Origin: Sulfurovaceae bacterium
Lineage (GTDB): Bacteria; Campylobacterota; Campylobacteria; Campylobacterales; Sulfurovaceae
NCBI GenBank assembly: GCA_028714675.1
Contig: JAQTLV010000002.1
Location: forward strand, 227,908 to 291,907
Direction of reading: 5' to 3'
DNA length: 64,000 nucleotides
Below, piece by piece: positions 8,129-16,391 of the stretch. How positions within the stretch are numbered: position 1 is the first letter of the stretch; every line of letters starts with the position of its first letter. Below the pieces are notes generated by a model. That model saw nothing but the letters and a program-made list of their open reading frames with translations. It did no database searches and was not told where the DNA came from. Both the position numbers and the translations under genes were made by a program.

Positions 8129-9910
8129 ATGAAAAGATTTCATTTTGGATTGTTAATTGGGTTAGCTTTATTGTTTGATATGCAATATTTACATGCAGAA
8201 CAAAAGTCTTTTGAGCTTAATATATTGCATATAAATGACCAACACTCTCACCTAGACTCTGAACCGCTTGAACTCAATATTGATGGGAAAAAGTATGAGA
8301 TAGAAGTTGGCGGCATGGCTCGTGTTGCATCAGAGATTAAGGCACTTAAACAAAAATCAAAAAACACACTTGTTTTGCATGCAGGTGATGCGATGAGTGG
8401 CACGCTGTATTTTACACTATTTAAAGGACAAGCCGATGTAGCATTGATGAATGAGATAGGGTTTGATGCTTTTACACTTGGCAATCATGAGTTTGATGAG
8501 GGAGATAGTGTGCTTTTTGATTTTATAGATAAAGCAAAATTTCCTGTCATTAGCTCGAATGTAGATACATTAAAAACCTCTGTACTTCATGGAAAGTGGA
8601 AACCTTATATAATAAAAGAAATAGATGGACAAAAAGTAGGGATTATAGGCTTAGAAACTGCTCAAAAAACATCAGCATCATCACGCCCAGGCAAAGATAT
8701 TAGCTTCTATGATGAGATTTTTAGAACACAAAAATATGCAAATGAGTTGATGTCAAAAGGAGTAGACAAGATCATACTTTTGAGTCACTTTGGGTATGAC
8801 AATGATCAAAGACTTGCTAAAAAGGTCAAAGGTATCGATGTCATCATCGGCGGCGATTCGCACTCTTTGCTTGGAGATTTTTCAAGCTTAGGGCTTGCAT
8901 CATCAGGCAAATATCCAACTGAAGTAAAATCAGTAGAGGGCAAAAAGGTATGTATAGTACAAGCATGGGAATATACAAAAGTAGTTGGCGAGCTTAATGT
9001 TTTATTTAATGACAAAGGAGAAGTTACATCTTGTGATGGGAAAGCACATCTTATAGCAGGAGAGAATATCTCCCTTAAAGATGTTAGCGGACAGAAAAAA
9101 TATATAGACAAAAAAGAGATAAAAGCTTTACAAGGTATGCTTAAAAATGGGGCAGTTCTTGATATAGTCAGTGAAGATGAAGGTATAGTCAAAAAACTAT
9201 CAACATATAAAGATCAGATAAAAGTTAAAGCATCTGAAGTGATAGGAGATATTGGAGAAGATTTAAGACACATAAGAGTGCCAGGTAAAACATATGATGG
9301 AGTTGATGGTAAAGAGTTACCACTTGGCAGTGAGCTAGCTCCTGTGATAGCCGCATCTTTTTATAATGCCAGTCTTAAATCAGATGTTTGCATACAAAAT
9401 GCTGGAGGTGTTCGTTCTGGGCTAAAAAGTGGGCAAATGACAGTTCAAGGTGTTTATACACTTCTACCATTTTCGAATACTCTTGTAGAGATACAACTCT
9501 CGGGCGCAGAAGTAAAACAAGTTCTTGAAGACGCGCTTATAAATTTTTATGACAACTATGGCTCGGATGGATCTTTTCCATATGCGTATGGGCTTAAATA
9601 TGACATAGATATGAATAGAGCCAAAAATGATCGTGTGTATAATTTGGAAATCAAAGAACGGAAAAGTGGTAATTGGGTGTCTCTAAATATGAAAAAGCAA
9701 TATACAATAGTAGTAAACAGTTATATCGCTGAGGGTAGAGATGGTTATACAACTTTACAAGAAGTGCAACAAAAACGAGGAAAAGGAGTTGATACATATC
9801 TTGATTATGCTATGAGTTTTGCAAAATATGTGCAAAATATGAATAAAAATAACAAAAAAGTCATGCGATTACCAAAAGAAGAGTATTGTATCAAGAGCTA
9901 TAAGGAATGA
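8129..9910 (+). CDS. Periplasmic 5'-nucleotidase/UshA-type phosphoesterase
   Basis: From the 8129 start the protein has about 593 residues, with signal peptide MKRFHFGLLIGLALLFDMQYLHA. The N-terminal calcineurin-type metallophosphatase domain shows ILHINDQHSHLD, LHAGDAMSG, LGNHEFDEGD and GGDSH, which bind the two metals. The C-terminal 5'-nucleotidase domain shows QNAGGVRSGL, YTLLPFSNTL and the substrate-binding DGYTTL. Such enzymes hydrolyse nucleotides, UDP-sugars or related phosphodiesters in the periplasm to scavenge nucleosides and phosphate. Exact substrate is not predictable. Confidence 0.9.
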   Translation: MKRFHFGLLIGLALLFDMQYLHAEQKSFELNILHINDQHSHLDSEPLELNIDGKKYEIEVGGMARVASEIKALKQKSKNTLVLHAGDAMSGTLYFTLFKGQADVALMNEIGFDAFTLGNHEFDEGDSVLFDFIDKAKFPVISSNVDTLKTSVLHGKWKPYIIKEIDGQKVGIIGLETAQKTSASSRPGKDISFYDEIFRTQKYANELMSKGVDKIILLSHFGYDNDQRLAKKVKGIDVIIGGDSHSLLGDFSSLGLASSGKYPTEVKSVEGKKVCIVQAWEYTKVVGELNVLFNDKGEVTSCDGKAHLIAGENISLKDVSGQKKYIDKKEIKALQGMLKNGAVLDIVSEDEGIVKKLSTYKDQIKVKASEVIGDIGEDLRHIRVPGKTYDGVDGKELPLGSELAPVIAASFYNASLKSDVCIQNAGGVRSGLKSGQMTVQGVYTLLPFSNTLVEIQLSGAEVKQVLEDALINFYDNYGSDGSFPYAYGLKYDIDMNRAKNDRVYNLEIKERKSGNWVSLNMKKQYTIVVNSYIAEGRDGYTTLQEVQQKRGKGVDTYLDYAMSFAKYVQNMNKNNKKVMRLPKEEYCIKSYKE

Positions 9911-9930
9911 TATAAACTAACTGTTTATGG

Positions 9931-9936
9931 TATAAT
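9931..9936 (+). promoter_or_regulatory. Extended -10 box of a probably leaderless lysE-like transcript
   Basis: TGGTATAAT is a TGn extended -10 ending 7 nt before the ATG at 9944. The intervening AACACCC carries no Shine-Dalgarno sequence. Transcription would start at or next to the start codon. Confidence 0.45.
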
Positions 9937-9943
9937 AACACCC

Positions 9944-10546
9944 ATGATAGATTCATTTTTACAGGGTTTTTTGTTAGGGTTGGGTGCGGCTGTGCCTATA
10001 GGACCAATTAATATTTTGATTATGAATCAAGCACTCAAAAACTATAAAAATAGTGTTGCTATAGGTTTTGGTGCAATGAGTGCAGATATAACATATATTG
10101 TTGTTATATTTTTTGGTCTTCTGACATTTGCATCTGATAAATCTTTTATGCAGAGTCTTGGAGTTTTGGGAACTATTTTTTTGTTTGTTATGACATATGT
10201 CATATTTAAAAACAGAAATAATAATTTATCTACAAAAGAAAAGAGTATTAAAGCGACAAAAATATATAAATTTTACCTAGGTGGTTTTTTCCTCACTATG
10301 TTAAATCCATATACAATTGGATTTTGGCTAAGTGTGTCAAGCTATAGTCTTAACAAAAATTTAGATTATGTTATGACTTTTTTAGGTCTTATTTTTGCAA
10401 TATTGTTATGGATTACAATGATGCCTTTTTTTGTGCATAAATCAAGACATAAAATATCACCCAAAATAGCATATTATATAAATCTAACATCAGCAGTAAT
10501 TTTGCTCTGTTTCGGAATTTCATTGGTGTATTCAACATTTAAATAA
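9944..10546 (+). CDS. LysE/RhtB-family exporter
   Basis: The 200-residue membrane protein has six hydrophobic segments. It opens with FLLGLGAAVPIGPINILIMNQAL, containing the GPxN loop typical of LysE-type amino acid exporters, and has a second LNPYTIGFWL loop at about 121-130. The family exports amino acids or small solutes by proton antiport; the substrate is not evident. It stands alone, convergent with the nuclease gene downstream, and appears to have its own leaderless promoter. Confidence 0.85.
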   Translation: MIDSFLQGFLLGLGAAVPIGPINILIMNQALKNYKNSVAIGFGAMSADITYIVVIFFGLLTFASDKSFMQSLGVLGTIFLFVMTYVIFKNRNNNLSTKEKSIKATKIYKFYLGGFFLTMLNPYTIGFWLSVSSYSLNKNLDYVMTFLGLIFAILLWITMMPFFVHKSRHKISPKIAYYINLTSAVILLCFGISLVYSTFK

Positions 10547-10561
10547 TATAGTATTAATATA

Positions 10562-11173
10562 TTATTTTATATTTAGTATTTCTAAATCCATATTCGTTTT
10601 ACTCTTTATGTACTCTGCTGCAGAACTTTCTAGGAAGTCACCAGATGTTACAAACTTCATTTTTTTATGATATAACGAGGACTTGAAAAGAGCATTCTTG
10701 TTAAGATAATTTTCTACTTCATTTTCAAAATTAATGGCATCTTCTTTTGTTACCAACTTTTGCGATTCTTCATTTTGGTACTTACAATATATAAATATGA
10801 TAGTTTTGTCTTTTTTGGCTATCAAATCTATGCCATTGGCTTTTTGATCTCCTATAATGCTTGTTACATGCACAGAATAACCATAATATTCATAAAAATG
10901 TTTTACATGCTCTTCAAATTCTTCTTGATTGTTAACTTGAGCATGTGGAATATCGTTGATATCTATATGGCTATTCTCATCAACTATTTTTGGTTTGTCC
11001 GTTTCAAAAATATTTTTAGCCATAGGTTGTTTTTTTGTAGTAATAAGATTTGAGTTTATTTGACTTTGTTTTTTTTTGTTTTTTGCATTATGCTTTTTAA
11101 CAACTATAAATAATATTGCCAAAGGCAATAAACCAATAATAGTCTTCATTGACCCACCGAAAATATCTTCCAT
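10562..11173 (-). CDS. Membrane-anchored Mrr-like restriction endonuclease-fold protein
   Basis: This 203-residue protein has one N-terminal transmembrane helix (about 11-26), a polar linker to about residue 78, then a PD-(D/E)XK-type domain. That domain shows EEFEEHVKHFYEYYGYSVHV, then GIDLIAKKDKTIIFIYCKY, where D116 and K131 match the catalytic D and K of the Mrr domain. The usual Q before CK is Y here. Mrr-type proteins cleave modified DNA, but a membrane anchor is unlike a classical restriction enzyme; roles in DNA uptake, DNA processing or immunity are all possible. AAAGGG precedes the ATG. Confidence 0.75.
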   Translation of the reverse strand: MEDIFGGSMKTIIGLLPLAILFIVVKKHNAKNKKKQSQINSNLITTKKQPMAKNIFETDKPKIVDENSHIDINDIPHAQVNNQEEFEEHVKHFYEYYGYSVHVTSIIGDQKANGIDLIAKKDKTIIFIYCKYQNEESQKLVTKEDAINFENEVENYLNKNALFKSSLYHKKMKFVTSGDFLESSAAEYIKSKTNMDLEILNIK

Positions 11174-11273
11174 ATCGAACCCTTTCGTAGGTTATTATTA
11201 ACGATATCATATAATAAAATTTATTAAAGTTAGATTAAAAGATTAGAAAAATTTATTAACTAATAAAAATTAT

Positions 11274-11744
11274 TTATAAATTGGCATAAAATTTTCCTCC
11301 ATCTGAAAATGAATTTACGGTAAATTTTGAAAATCTTTCTACATAATTCCAAAAGTCATCTTTTAATTCTTGGGCTATATCAACTTGCTCTAGTGATTGC
11401 TTCATGCACCCTAGCCACTCAAGACGTGATTTTTCATATATAGAAAAATCATCATGAAGTCTCACCATATATTCATTTAACTCCATTCCCCTGGATTCAT
11501 CTTCATATACTTTTGGACCACCACATATTTGCATAAAAAAATTTGTATTTTTCTTTTTTATCTTTTCAAATTCTTCTAGGTCTTGAGGAAAAAAGTTTGC
11601 TATATCGCTTTCATATATCCTGTCGTAAAAATCATACATCAACTTTCTCATACCTTCTTCGCCCAATGCTTCATAAAAAGCTGGATTTGGATTCTTGAAT
11701 TCTATTTTTTCACCCTTGATAGTTTTGCTTACTTTATAAGACAT
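11274..11744 (-). CDS. Truncated haemoglobin, probably group II-like
   Basis: The protein has 156 residues from the ATG at 11744, which is better placed behind AAGG than the in-frame GTG at 11753. It opens like a truncated globin (FYEALGEEGMRKLMYDFYDRI) and continues with FFMQICGGPKVY. RLHDDFSI (about residue 97) supplies the likely proximal haem histidine, and RLEWLGCM carries the tryptophan typical of group II. Group II haemoglobins bind O2 or NO; this one may support nitrosative-stress or microaerobic handling. It precedes no haem gene and appears monocistronic. Confidence 0.85.
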   Translation of the reverse strand: MSYKVSKTIKGEKIEFKNPNPAFYEALGEEGMRKLMYDFYDRIYESDIANFFPQDLEEFEKIKKKNTNFFMQICGGPKVYEDESRGMELNEYMVRLHDDFSIYEKSRLEWLGCMKQSLEQVDIAQELKDDFWNYVERFSKFTVNSFSDGGKFYANL

Positions 11745-11847
11745 AAATTTCACCTTTGTTTATATATTTGATGGGATGATAACAATTTTAATATTTTTCT
11801 ATAATTACAAATCGATATTTTGGATGATAAAGCTATTGGAGTGTTTA

Positions 11848-12663
11848 TTAATTACACTCTTTTGCGCCAAGTTGTTTTATTTCGTCACAAGTAAAACCAG
11901 CTTTTTTTCTAGCTTCAACATTGATATGTGGACGATATTTTTTAGTAAGTTCAAATTTGTCCAATATATCAAAATACACATCATGACTTATTTGATTTTT
12001 ATCACATAAAAATTTAAACCATTTATCCCCTTTGCCCACATGGCTAATCTCTTCATTAAGTATAATATGGAGAGCATCTATGATTTTTTTGACAATTGGA
12101 ATTTTTCTTTTGTTGTCTAGCTTGATCATTATTTGTGGATTAACATCCAGTCCACTTGCCTCATAGTATCTTGGTACTACTGCCATTCTCTCAAGTACAC
12201 TATAGTCTGTTTGTCTTGAGATATCAAAATATCCTTGATGTACATCAAAATCTCCATATTTATATCCCAGCTCCTCTAGGATGGCGTTTAACATCTTGAA
12301 GTGTCTTATCTCTTCTAATGCTACTTCAAGCCAATCTAGCTTGAATTCTAGTGGCATATCATAGAATCTATACGCAGCATCAAGTCCAAGGTCAATCGCA
12401 CTATACTCTATGTGTGTAATTGCATGAACCAAAGTAGCAAGACCTTTGTTTGTATCAAGATGATTTCTCTTTGGCAACTCTTTTGGGTCAACTATATTAC
12501 ATTTGTTAAAATATGATGGTTTGTCAAATACTACAGGAGTAAAATCTGATGGAATTTGCAAAATGTTTTCGCTACAATACGAAAAACATTTATTTGTCAA
12601 ATCCTCTTTTATACTTATATCATCGGTGGTTAGTGCAAGATAAAGTGTTTGTTCAAAATTCAT
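11848..12663 (-). CDS. DUF455 ferritin-like di-iron protein
   Basis: The 271-residue protein matches the DUF455 ferritin-like family. It has HAITHIEYSAIDLGLDAAYRF (about 93-113), EVALEEIRHFKMLNAILEELG (about 132-152) and HIILNEEISHVGKGDKWF (about 213-230), which together give the ExxH pairs of a carboxylate-bridged di-iron site. The biological function of the family is unresolved; links to tRNA-hydroxylase-like or oxygen chemistry are speculative. It faces away from the metallo-hydrolase gene across only 16 bp. Confidence 0.85.
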   Translation of the reverse strand: MNFEQTLYLALTTDDISIKEDLTNKCFSYCSENILQIPSDFTPVVFDKPSYFNKCNIVDPKELPKRNHLDTNKGLATLVHAITHIEYSAIDLGLDAAYRFYDMPLEFKLDWLEVALEEIRHFKMLNAILEELGYKYGDFDVHQGYFDISRQTDYSVLERMAVVPRYYEASGLDVNPQIMIKLDNKRKIPIVKKIIDALHIILNEEISHVGKGDKWFKFLCDKNQISHDVYFDILDKFELTKKYRPHINVEARKKAGFTCDEIKQLGAKECN

Positions 12664-12679
12664 AGGAGAATTATAATAT
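12664..12679. promoter_or_regulatory. 16-bp divergent intergenic with overlapping -10 elements
   Basis: The gap between the divergent start codons is AGGAGAATTATAATAT. On the minus strand TATAAT spans 12675-12670, leaving 6 nt before the DUF455 ATG, so that mRNA would be leaderless. On the plus strand AGGAG (12664-12668) gives the hydrolase a ribosome site 11 nt ahead of its ATG, so its promoter must lie inside the DUF455 coding sequence. Confidence 0.5.
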
Positions 12680-13285
12680 ATGCAAGTTAAAGTTCAGCCA
12701 ATGGGGCCATATCAAACAAATTGTTATATAGTTACTATTGATGGGAAAGATTTGATTATAGATCCAGGCGTTGGTGCAACATCATGGGTGCTTAAAAATG
12801 TAAAAAATCCTGTTGCAATATTAAATACTCATGGACATTTTGATCATGTTTGGAGTAACAAAGAGTTGAAAGAAAAGTTAAACTTACCAATTTACATACC
12901 GAAAGATGATGCTTTTATGTTGGAAAATGATCCATTTTCACAAGGAACACCAAGCAGCAAGGCTGATAAAGTAGTTCAAAGAGATGAAGTTATAGATATT
13001 GAAGGCATAAAAGTAAAGTTTTGGTATTTTGCAGGACATACCCCAGGATGTAGTGTTATTGAGATAGGAGATAGTTGGTTTAGTGGTGATTTTTTATTTG
13101 ATGGAAGTATAGGAAGATGGGATTTTCCATATAGTGACAGCAATGAAATGATGAAAAGCCTAAAAAAAGTAGCAAATTTTAAAGGAAATTTTAAAATCTA
13201 TCCTGGGCACGGAGGAAGTACAACATTATCTAGAGAGATGAAATATATACCATACTGGATAGAACAAGTAAAAAGAGGTTTTTAG
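12680..13285 (+). CDS. Metallo-beta-lactamase-fold hydrolase (glyoxalase II-like)
   Basis: The 201-residue protein has the MBL-fold metal ligands: NTHGHFDHVW (THxHxDH, about 54-63), FAGHTPGCS (about 118), FSGDFLF (about 137) and YPGHGG (about 178). The family includes glyoxalase II and small cytosolic thioesterases. Its size suits the short YcbL-like group rather than full-length GloB. Substrate is unknown; detoxification of S-lactoylglutathione-like thioesters is possible. Confidence 0.88.
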   Translation: MQVKVQPMGPYQTNCYIVTIDGKDLIIDPGVGATSWVLKNVKNPVAILNTHGHFDHVWSNKELKEKLNLPIYIPKDDAFMLENDPFSQGTPSSKADKVVQRDEVIDIEGIKVKFWYFAGHTPGCSVIEIGDSWFSGDFLFDGSIGRWDFPYSDSNEMMKSLKKVANFKGNFKIYPGHGGSTTLSREMKYIPYWIEQVKRGF

Positions 13286-13320
13286 TTTTTAGTGTGAATG
13301 CGAGTGATTGTGTGAGTGTC

Positions 13321-13340
13321 ATTCCTGCAAAGGCAGGAAT
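13321..13340. repeat. REP-like palindrome (ATTCCTGC...GCAGGAAT)
   Basis: ATTCCTGC (13321-13328), AAAG, GCAGGAAT (13333-13340), flanked by GTC on the left and CCACCC on the right. This resembles the widespread intergenic element of the GTCATTCCCGCGAAAGCGGGAAT type found in many proteobacteria. It sits between the convergent hydrolase and amt genes and may also act as a two-way terminator. Confidence 0.6.
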
Positions 13341-13359
13341 CCACCCATTGCCTCATTAA

Positions 13360-14532
13360 TTAAATAGTCCTACTAAACTCTGGATAGGATTCAATTCCAC
13401 ATTCACTCTCATCAAGCCCTTCCATTTGAGCATCATCTTCTGCACGAAATGGCATAAATTTATTTATTGCATAGATTATTGTATAAGATATGCTAAATAC
13501 AAGAATTCCTATAACTGCTACACCTTTTATTTGACCTAAAAGGGTAATAGCAGCATCATTGGCAAAAATACCAACTGCTATTGTTCCCCATATGCCATTT
13601 ACCAAATGAACTGACAATGCTCCTACCGGATCATCTATACGAACTTTATCAAATAGAGGAACGGCAATAACAACTAGTATCCCACCAATTCCACCAATGA
13701 TAAGAGAATTTGCAGTATTTAGTATGTCAGCACCAGCAGTTATAGCTACGAGTCCACCTAGTGCACCATTTAATATCATTGTGATATCAAAAAGTTTATA
13801 TCTAACATAAATAAATATACCAGCGCTCAGTGCCCCAGCAAGTCCTGCAGTGTTCGTGTTAAATATAGTGAGCGCCACAGTATCAGCCGCTTCTTTTGAA
13901 GCTATATTTCCAACTGAGCCACCGTTAAAACCAAACCATCCTATCCATAGAAGCAATGCCCCAAGAGTAACAAGAGGAATATTTGAAGCAGGTATGACCT
14001 TTATTTGATTATTGACATATCTGCCTTTTCTAGATCCTATTATTAGAATGGCTGCAAGCAATGCCCATCCTCCAGTTGAATGTATCACAGTTGAACCTGC
14101 AAGGTCATGCATATTTAAATCAAATAGAGTATCTTTTAAAATATCACTTCCCCAAGATATGTTTACCATAAAAGGATAGATTAAAGCTCCCATTATGAAT
14201 GTAAATAGGGTAAGTGGAAATATTTTAGCTCTTTCACCAACTCCGCCACTCATTATATTTATAGCTTTTCCTACAAAAGCCATTTGAAACATAACAAATG
14301 CCAAAGGGCTTAATGTTGTGATTTGAGTATTGCCAAATGCAAAATCATAGCCAATAAGTATAAATGCTAAAGAGGCAATTACATATATCATAACATTTAC
14401 TGTTAGTACACTTGTAACATTTTTAGTTCTAACAATTCCAGCTTCTAGCATAGCAAAACCTGGAACCATTAGGATAATGAGTGTCATAGAAAATAGTACA
14501 AAAAGAGTATTGATAATATATCCGTAATCCAT
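13360..14532 (-). CDS. amt: Ammonium transporter Amt
   Basis: This 390-residue protein with about eleven membrane segments has the Amt/MEP/Rh hallmarks. They include FAMLEAGIVRTKNVTSVL near the N-terminus and the twin pore histidines, one in DLAGSTVIHSTGGWALL (about 151) and one in GALSVHLVNGIWGT. It imports ammonium across the inner membrane. The C-terminal tail is short and cytoplasmic. No glnK-type PII gene lies next to it, unlike the common amtB-glnK pair. The REP-like palindrome lies just beyond its stop. Confidence 0.95.
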   Translation of the reverse strand: MDYGYIINTLFVLFSMTLIILMVPGFAMLEAGIVRTKNVTSVLTVNVMIYVIASLAFILIGYDFAFGNTQITTLSPLAFVMFQMAFVGKAINIMSGGVGERAKIFPLTLFTFIMGALIYPFMVNISWGSDILKDTLFDLNMHDLAGSTVIHSTGGWALLAAILIIGSRKGRYVNNQIKVIPASNIPLVTLGALLLWIGWFGFNGGSVGNIASKEAADTVALTIFNTNTAGLAGALSAGIFIYVRYKLFDITMILNGALGGLVAITAGADILNTANSLIIGGIGGILVVIAVPLFDKVRIDDPVGALSVHLVNGIWGTIAVGIFANDAAITLLGQIKGVAVIGILVFSISYTIIYAINKFMPFRAEDDAQMEGLDESECGIESYPEFSRTI

Positions 14533-14664
14533 AAAATAACCTTGTTTTTAAATAGAATGAAATGATATCAATTTAGTCTATTTTAAACAAAAAAACTCTG
14601 TATATATTTTAATCATTATTTTTTTAAAAGAAACCTATCAGTAGATTTGTTGATTATTTTTTAA

Positions 14665-15324
14665 TCAATATGAAAATTTATAGCCTCTTCTTCTTACAGT
14701 ATGGATTACTTGAAAACCTAAAATATTTTTAAGTCTTTTTCTAATTTGATTTATAGCTACTTCAACAGTATTGTCACTTACATACTCTGGTTCTTCCCAA
14801 AGTGCATTAATAATCTCATCTTTCGAAAAAACTCTCTGTTTTCTTAGTGCAAGATAAGCCAATATATCAAATGTTTTTCCATTTAGGGAAACATTTTTTT
14901 TGTTATATTCTATTTTTTTGTTTGTAATGTCTATAACTAACTGACCTATATTGATTGTTGTCCCAAAAAGATGTCTCATATTTGCCAAAACCCTAGCAGC
15001 TATCAAATCAGGGTGTTCATGATAGTAGCATATAACATCATCTGCTCCAATGTTGAAAAATATGCCTTGAGTTTTTGGATTGTCAGCTAAAACAATAACC
15101 TTTGTTTCGTTTTTCTTTTTTTTGACTTCGTTGATATATCTCTCTAATGAAAATTTAACACCCTCATCAATAACGATAACCAATTCATAATGTCTAAAGT
15201 CTGTAAAATTGGTTGCATCATATAAATCTTTGGCACTGTCAACTATACAGATGAAATATTTACTTAGTTCAACTTCAAGTTTTTTGATATAGGCATCATC
15301 AAAGCCTATCGTTAATATTCTCAT
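14665..15324 (-). CDS. hsrA: Atypical orphan response regulator, HsrA (HP1043)-like
   Basis: The 219-residue protein has an N-terminal receiver-like domain and a C-terminal OmpR-type winged helix (ALWEEPEYVSDNTVEVAINQ and HTVRRRGYKFSY). The helix closely recalls Helicobacter pylori HP1043/HsrA, an essential homeostatic regulator that acts without phosphorylation. The receiver position that normally carries the phospho-acceptor Asp is Ile (YELVIVIDEG), and no histidine kinase gene is adjacent, consistent with a kinase-independent regulator. A perfect dyad lies 18-38 bp upstream. Confidence 0.85.
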   Translation of the reverse strand: MRILTIGFDDAYIKKLEVELSKYFICIVDSAKDLYDATNFTDFRHYELVIVIDEGVKFSLERYINEVKKKKNETKVIVLADNPKTQGIFFNIGADDVICYYHEHPDLIAARVLANMRHLFGTTINIGQLVIDITNKKIEYNKKNVSLNGKTFDILAYLALRKQRVFSKDEIINALWEEPEYVSDNTVEVAINQIRKRLKNILGFQVIHTVRRRGYKFSY

Positions 15325-15341
15325 AATATTTTAAACCCTAA

Positions 15342-15362
15342 ATAAGTTTTTAAAAAACTTAT
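15342..15362. promoter_or_regulatory. Perfect 10-1-10 dyad upstream of hsrA-like gene
   Basis: ATAAGTTTTT (15342-15351), A, AAAAACTTAT (15353-15362) is a perfect inverted repeat immediately upstream of the HsrA-like ATG at 15324. Its location in the promoter region suggests an operator, possibly for autoregulation; this is inference. Confidence 0.45.
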
Positions 15363-15485
15363 AATATCCATCACAAAATAATTGTAAATGATAAAATTCG
15401 CTAATTTTGTTAGAGTTATACCAAAAAAGACCTTATTTAAAAATAAAAGTAAAATTTTATATATTTTTTGGTATTTTATTTAAAC

Positions 15486-16391
15486 TTAAGCTTTTTTTGC
15501 TTTTATGTATGCTCTTTTCGGAGCAGGGTATCCTTCAACTGTTAGTTGACTGTTTATTGGATCTAAGAAGTCTTCTAAGCTTTGGGAGTCTATCCAAGAA
15601 GTTTTTCTCTGTTCTTGCATGTCTGTAATTTTTATTTCGAGAAGTTCAATCTCGTTAAATCCTGCTCTATGACACCAATTCTTTAAAGCATTTACCGTTG
15701 GAACAAAATATACATTTGGGATTTTTGAATATCTATCCAGCGGAGTTAAAGCGATATCTTCTTCACCATCTATGATAAATGTATCTAAAATTAGCTCACC
15801 ACCGCTATTTAGTCCTTGATATAATGATTTGAGTGTTGCTATCGGATCGCTTCTGTGATATAGGACTCCTAGACAAAAGAGAGTATCAAATTTATATTCA
15901 TACATTCCCACATGTTCAACTCCTAGTAATTCATAAACTATATCACTTTTTACAAAATGGTTTATAAATGAAAATTGAGTAAAAAATAGATTTGATGGAT
16001 CAAATCCTACAAGTTTTTTTGGTTTTTCTTCTAACATTCTAAAAAGATAGTATCCGTTATTGCACCCAATATCGCCAACCACTTTATCTTTTATATCAAA
16101 ATGAGGTTTTAAAAGATTGTATTTTATAAAACTTTGCCACTCTGAATCAATAAAAAGATTACCTATCTTAAATGGTCCTTTTCTCCATGGTTTTAGCATA
16201 AGAGCAATTTTTTCTATTTTTTGCTCCAATATATCATCCATATCAATTGTTTCAATCGAAACTATATCCCCAAAGGATATATTCGCTTTTATATCTGGTA
16301 GAGTTTTTAACTCATCTATTATATGGACTACATTTTTATGCTTGAGCCACCCAAGTCGCTCATTCCTAATAGAGTCCAAGAAGTTACACAT
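15486..16391 (-). CDS. cmoB: tRNA U34 carboxymethyltransferase CmoB
   Basis: The 301-residue SAM-dependent enzyme shows LMLKPWRKGPFKIGNLFID (about 87-105), DIGCNNGYYLFRM (the SAM motif, about 132-144), GFDPSNLF and FCLGVLYHRSDP. These match CmoB, which transfers a carboxymethyl group from carboxy-SAM to 5-hydroxyuridine at tRNA position 34, widening wobble decoding. The length is near the family's usual size. Its ATG directly abuts the stop of the upstream cyclophilin gene, so it is probably co-transcribed with it. CmoA is not in the window. Confidence 0.93.
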   Translation of the reverse strand: MCNFLDSIRNERLGWLKHKNVVHIIDELKTLPDIKANISFGDIVSIETIDMDDILEQKIEKIALMLKPWRKGPFKIGNLFIDSEWQSFIKYNLLKPHFDIKDKVVGDIGCNNGYYLFRMLEEKPKKLVGFDPSNLFFTQFSFINHFVKSDIVYELLGVEHVGMYEYKFDTLFCLGVLYHRSDPIATLKSLYQGLNSGGELILDTFIIDGEEDIALTPLDRYSKIPNVYFVPTVNALKNWCHRAGFNEIELLEIKITDMQEQRKTSWIDSQSLEDFLDPINSQLTVEGYPAPKRAYIKAKKA

